In this document: positions 14,572 to 15,390 of the stretch, one piece after another
How the letters are laid out: each line of letters opens with the position of its first letter
How positions within the stretch are numbered: position 1 is the first letter of the stretch
Assembly (NCBI GenBank): GCA_028288315.1
Contig: JAQBNY010000312.1
Coordinates: 1-15,390, forward strand
Length of the DNA stretch: 15,390 bases
Reading direction: 5' to 3'
DNA from: Mucilaginibacter sp.
GTDB lineage: Bacteria > Bacteroidota > Bacteroidia > Sphingobacteriales > Sphingobacteriaceae
Notes under the pieces: generated by a model
The model's input: only the letters and a program-made list of their open reading frames with translations
Told to the model about the DNA's origin: nothing
Databases searched by the model: none
Program-made: the position numbers and the translations under genes

Positions 14572-15390
14572 TTATCCTCCGCTCTTAACGCGTCCTTTTT
14601 CATCATCCGCACCGGTTTGGTGCTCGCGAACCTTTATCTTGCTGTTGCCAAAGTTGTAGGTTAAGGTTAAGCGGCCTAAACGGGTTTCGTTTTTCTGCCT
14701 TATATCCAGGTTTACGCTTTGGAAATGTGTACTAACATTGTTTCTGCGGGTATTGAATATATCTGTTATCGCTAATTTTATATTCAGCTTTTTGTTAACG
14801 AATGAGCGGCTTACACCAGCATCAACAGAATACTGTGATTTAATTTTAAAGATGCTATAAGTTAAAGGCGATTGATAGTTGCCGGATACTTCGGCTTTAA
14901 AGCCTTTACCGAACAGGAAAGTTTGAGTAGACCTTACACTAAATGCAGCCTGACCGTTGTTTAATGTACCCCCCAATAGCGAGTCGGATTTAAAGCCCAG
15001 GTAAAAGCCATTAACGTTGATGTTACCAGTCCACCATTTAGCTATAGTATAGGGTGAATTGATGTTGATATTATAATTGTTTTGTGTTTGCAGGTTCACC
15101 CGGGTTTGGTAAGTAGCCTTTGATAAGGTATCGGTTAACAAAACCTCAGCGCTTACATCTGTAGTTCGGCTGTAGCCTAAGGTTACGTTAATAGTTTTAT
15201 TATAGGTATAGCTTAATTCAAATGCATTGGTATATTGTGGCTTCAGGAAAGGGTTACCCTGTTCATAAGTATACTGGTCCAGATAAAAACGAAATGGATT
15301 AAGGTTGTCATAGTTAGGCCTGTCGATACGGCGACTGTAGCTTATACCAATCTCATGCTTATCAGACAAGGTATGGTTAATAAAAACACT
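14572..15390 (-). CDS. Outer-membrane beta-barrel (TonB-receptor-like) protein, C-terminal part (5' end outside window)
   Basis: The last 272 codons of a large outer-membrane protein; the frame is open to the right edge, so the apparent start at 15369 (a TTG codon inside SVFINHTLSDKHEIG) is not real. The family is the outer membrane beta-barrel group related to TonB-dependent receptors (OMP_b-brl_3 type). Visible signatures are HEIGISYSRRIDRPNYDNLNPF, YEQGNPFLKPQYTNAFELSYTY, a series of alternating aromatic beta strands, DIFNTRRNN and LTLTYNFG near the end. After the last strand comes a short charged tail (KVREHQTGADDEKGRVKSGG), which is common in this group and probably periplasmic. The N-terminal carboxypeptidase-like domain and plug, if present, are outside the window. 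No SusD-type partner is seen. Ligand unknown. Confidence 0.88.
   Translation of the reverse strand, partial: SVFINHTLSDKHEIGISYSRRIDRPNYDNLNPFRFYLDQYTYEQGNPFLKPQYTNAFELSYTYNKTINVTLGYSRTTDVSAEVLLTDTLSKATYQTRVNLQTQNNYNININSPYTIAKWWTGNINVNGFYLGFKSDSLLGGTLNNGQAAFSVRSTQTFLFGKGFKAEVSGNYQSPLTYSIFKIKSQYSVDAGVSRSFVNKKLNIKLAITDIFNTRRNNVSTHFQSVNLDIRQKNETRLGRLTLTYNFGNSKIKVREHQTGADDEKGRVKSGG

Noticed and set aside
14572..15390. SusC-type polysaccharide receptor
   Set aside because: The visible barrel strands and charged tail fit the smaller OMP_b-brl_3 group, and no SusD gene is present; the N-terminus needed to decide is outside the window.
1..15390. tRNA, rRNA, riboswitch, transposase, prophage or defence genes
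   Set aside because: All gaps are about 200 bp or shorter and were read on both strands; none holds a tRNA cloverleaf pattern or a known riboswitch core, and no coding frame resembles a mobile-element or defence protein.

Overview
The window looks like chromosomal DNA of a Bacteroidota bacterium, most likely a sphingobacterium related to Mucilaginibacter or Pedobacter. The evidence is a GldN-domain protein (a family tied to gliding and type IX secretion), an outer-membrane beta-barrel protein of the TonB-receptor-like type, AT-rich leaders with little Shine-Dalgarno signal, and several copies of the Bacteroidota -7 promoter element TAnnTTTG. The genus is inferred from gene content; no 16S gene is present.

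Layout, left to right. (1) The 3' end of rplS (ribosomal protein L19) with a strong intrinsic terminator. (2) A secreted protein on the + strand that joins a lipocalin-like N-terminal half to a GldN domain. A 16-bp-stem hairpin separates it from (3) a tight minus-strand cluster read as CPBP membrane protease, DUF2007 small protein, cdsA and psd. The first two junctions of this cluster overlap. CdsA makes CDP-diacylglycerol and Psd makes phosphatidylethanolamine, so the cluster pairs two steps of phospholipid synthesis with a membrane protease and a putative signalling protein. (4) Divergently, across only 36 bp, dusB (tRNA dihydrouridine synthase) and then apaG, each preceded by an exact TAnnTTTG element. 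(5) A 193-bp gap with a short TTCCGC-type tandem repeat. (6) A minus-strand YugP-type membrane zinc metallopeptidase. (7) Divergently, a DadA-like FAD oxidoreductase with a GTG start lying almost on its promoter. (8) A gap with two hairpins that resembles a dispersed intergenic repeat. (9) Minus-strand recQ then murF. (10) Divergently, a large secreted M14 zinc carboxypeptidase-like protein with a GATase-like C-terminal part. (11) A 95-bp imperfect palindrome of a dispersed-repeat type. (12) The 3' part of an outer-membrane beta-barrel protein that runs off the right edge.

Most genes here are core housekeeping functions: translation, tRNA modification, phospholipid and peptidoglycan synthesis, and DNA repair. 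Between them are cell-envelope proteins typical of the phylum. There is no phage, transposase, CRISPR, toxin-antitoxin pair or obvious defence system, and no gap longer than about 200 bp. The best candidates for something under-described are the lipocalin-GldN fusion protein standing apart from any gld/T9SS cluster, the protease-DUF2007-CdsA-Psd operon, and the intergenic repeat elements. None is a proven new system.
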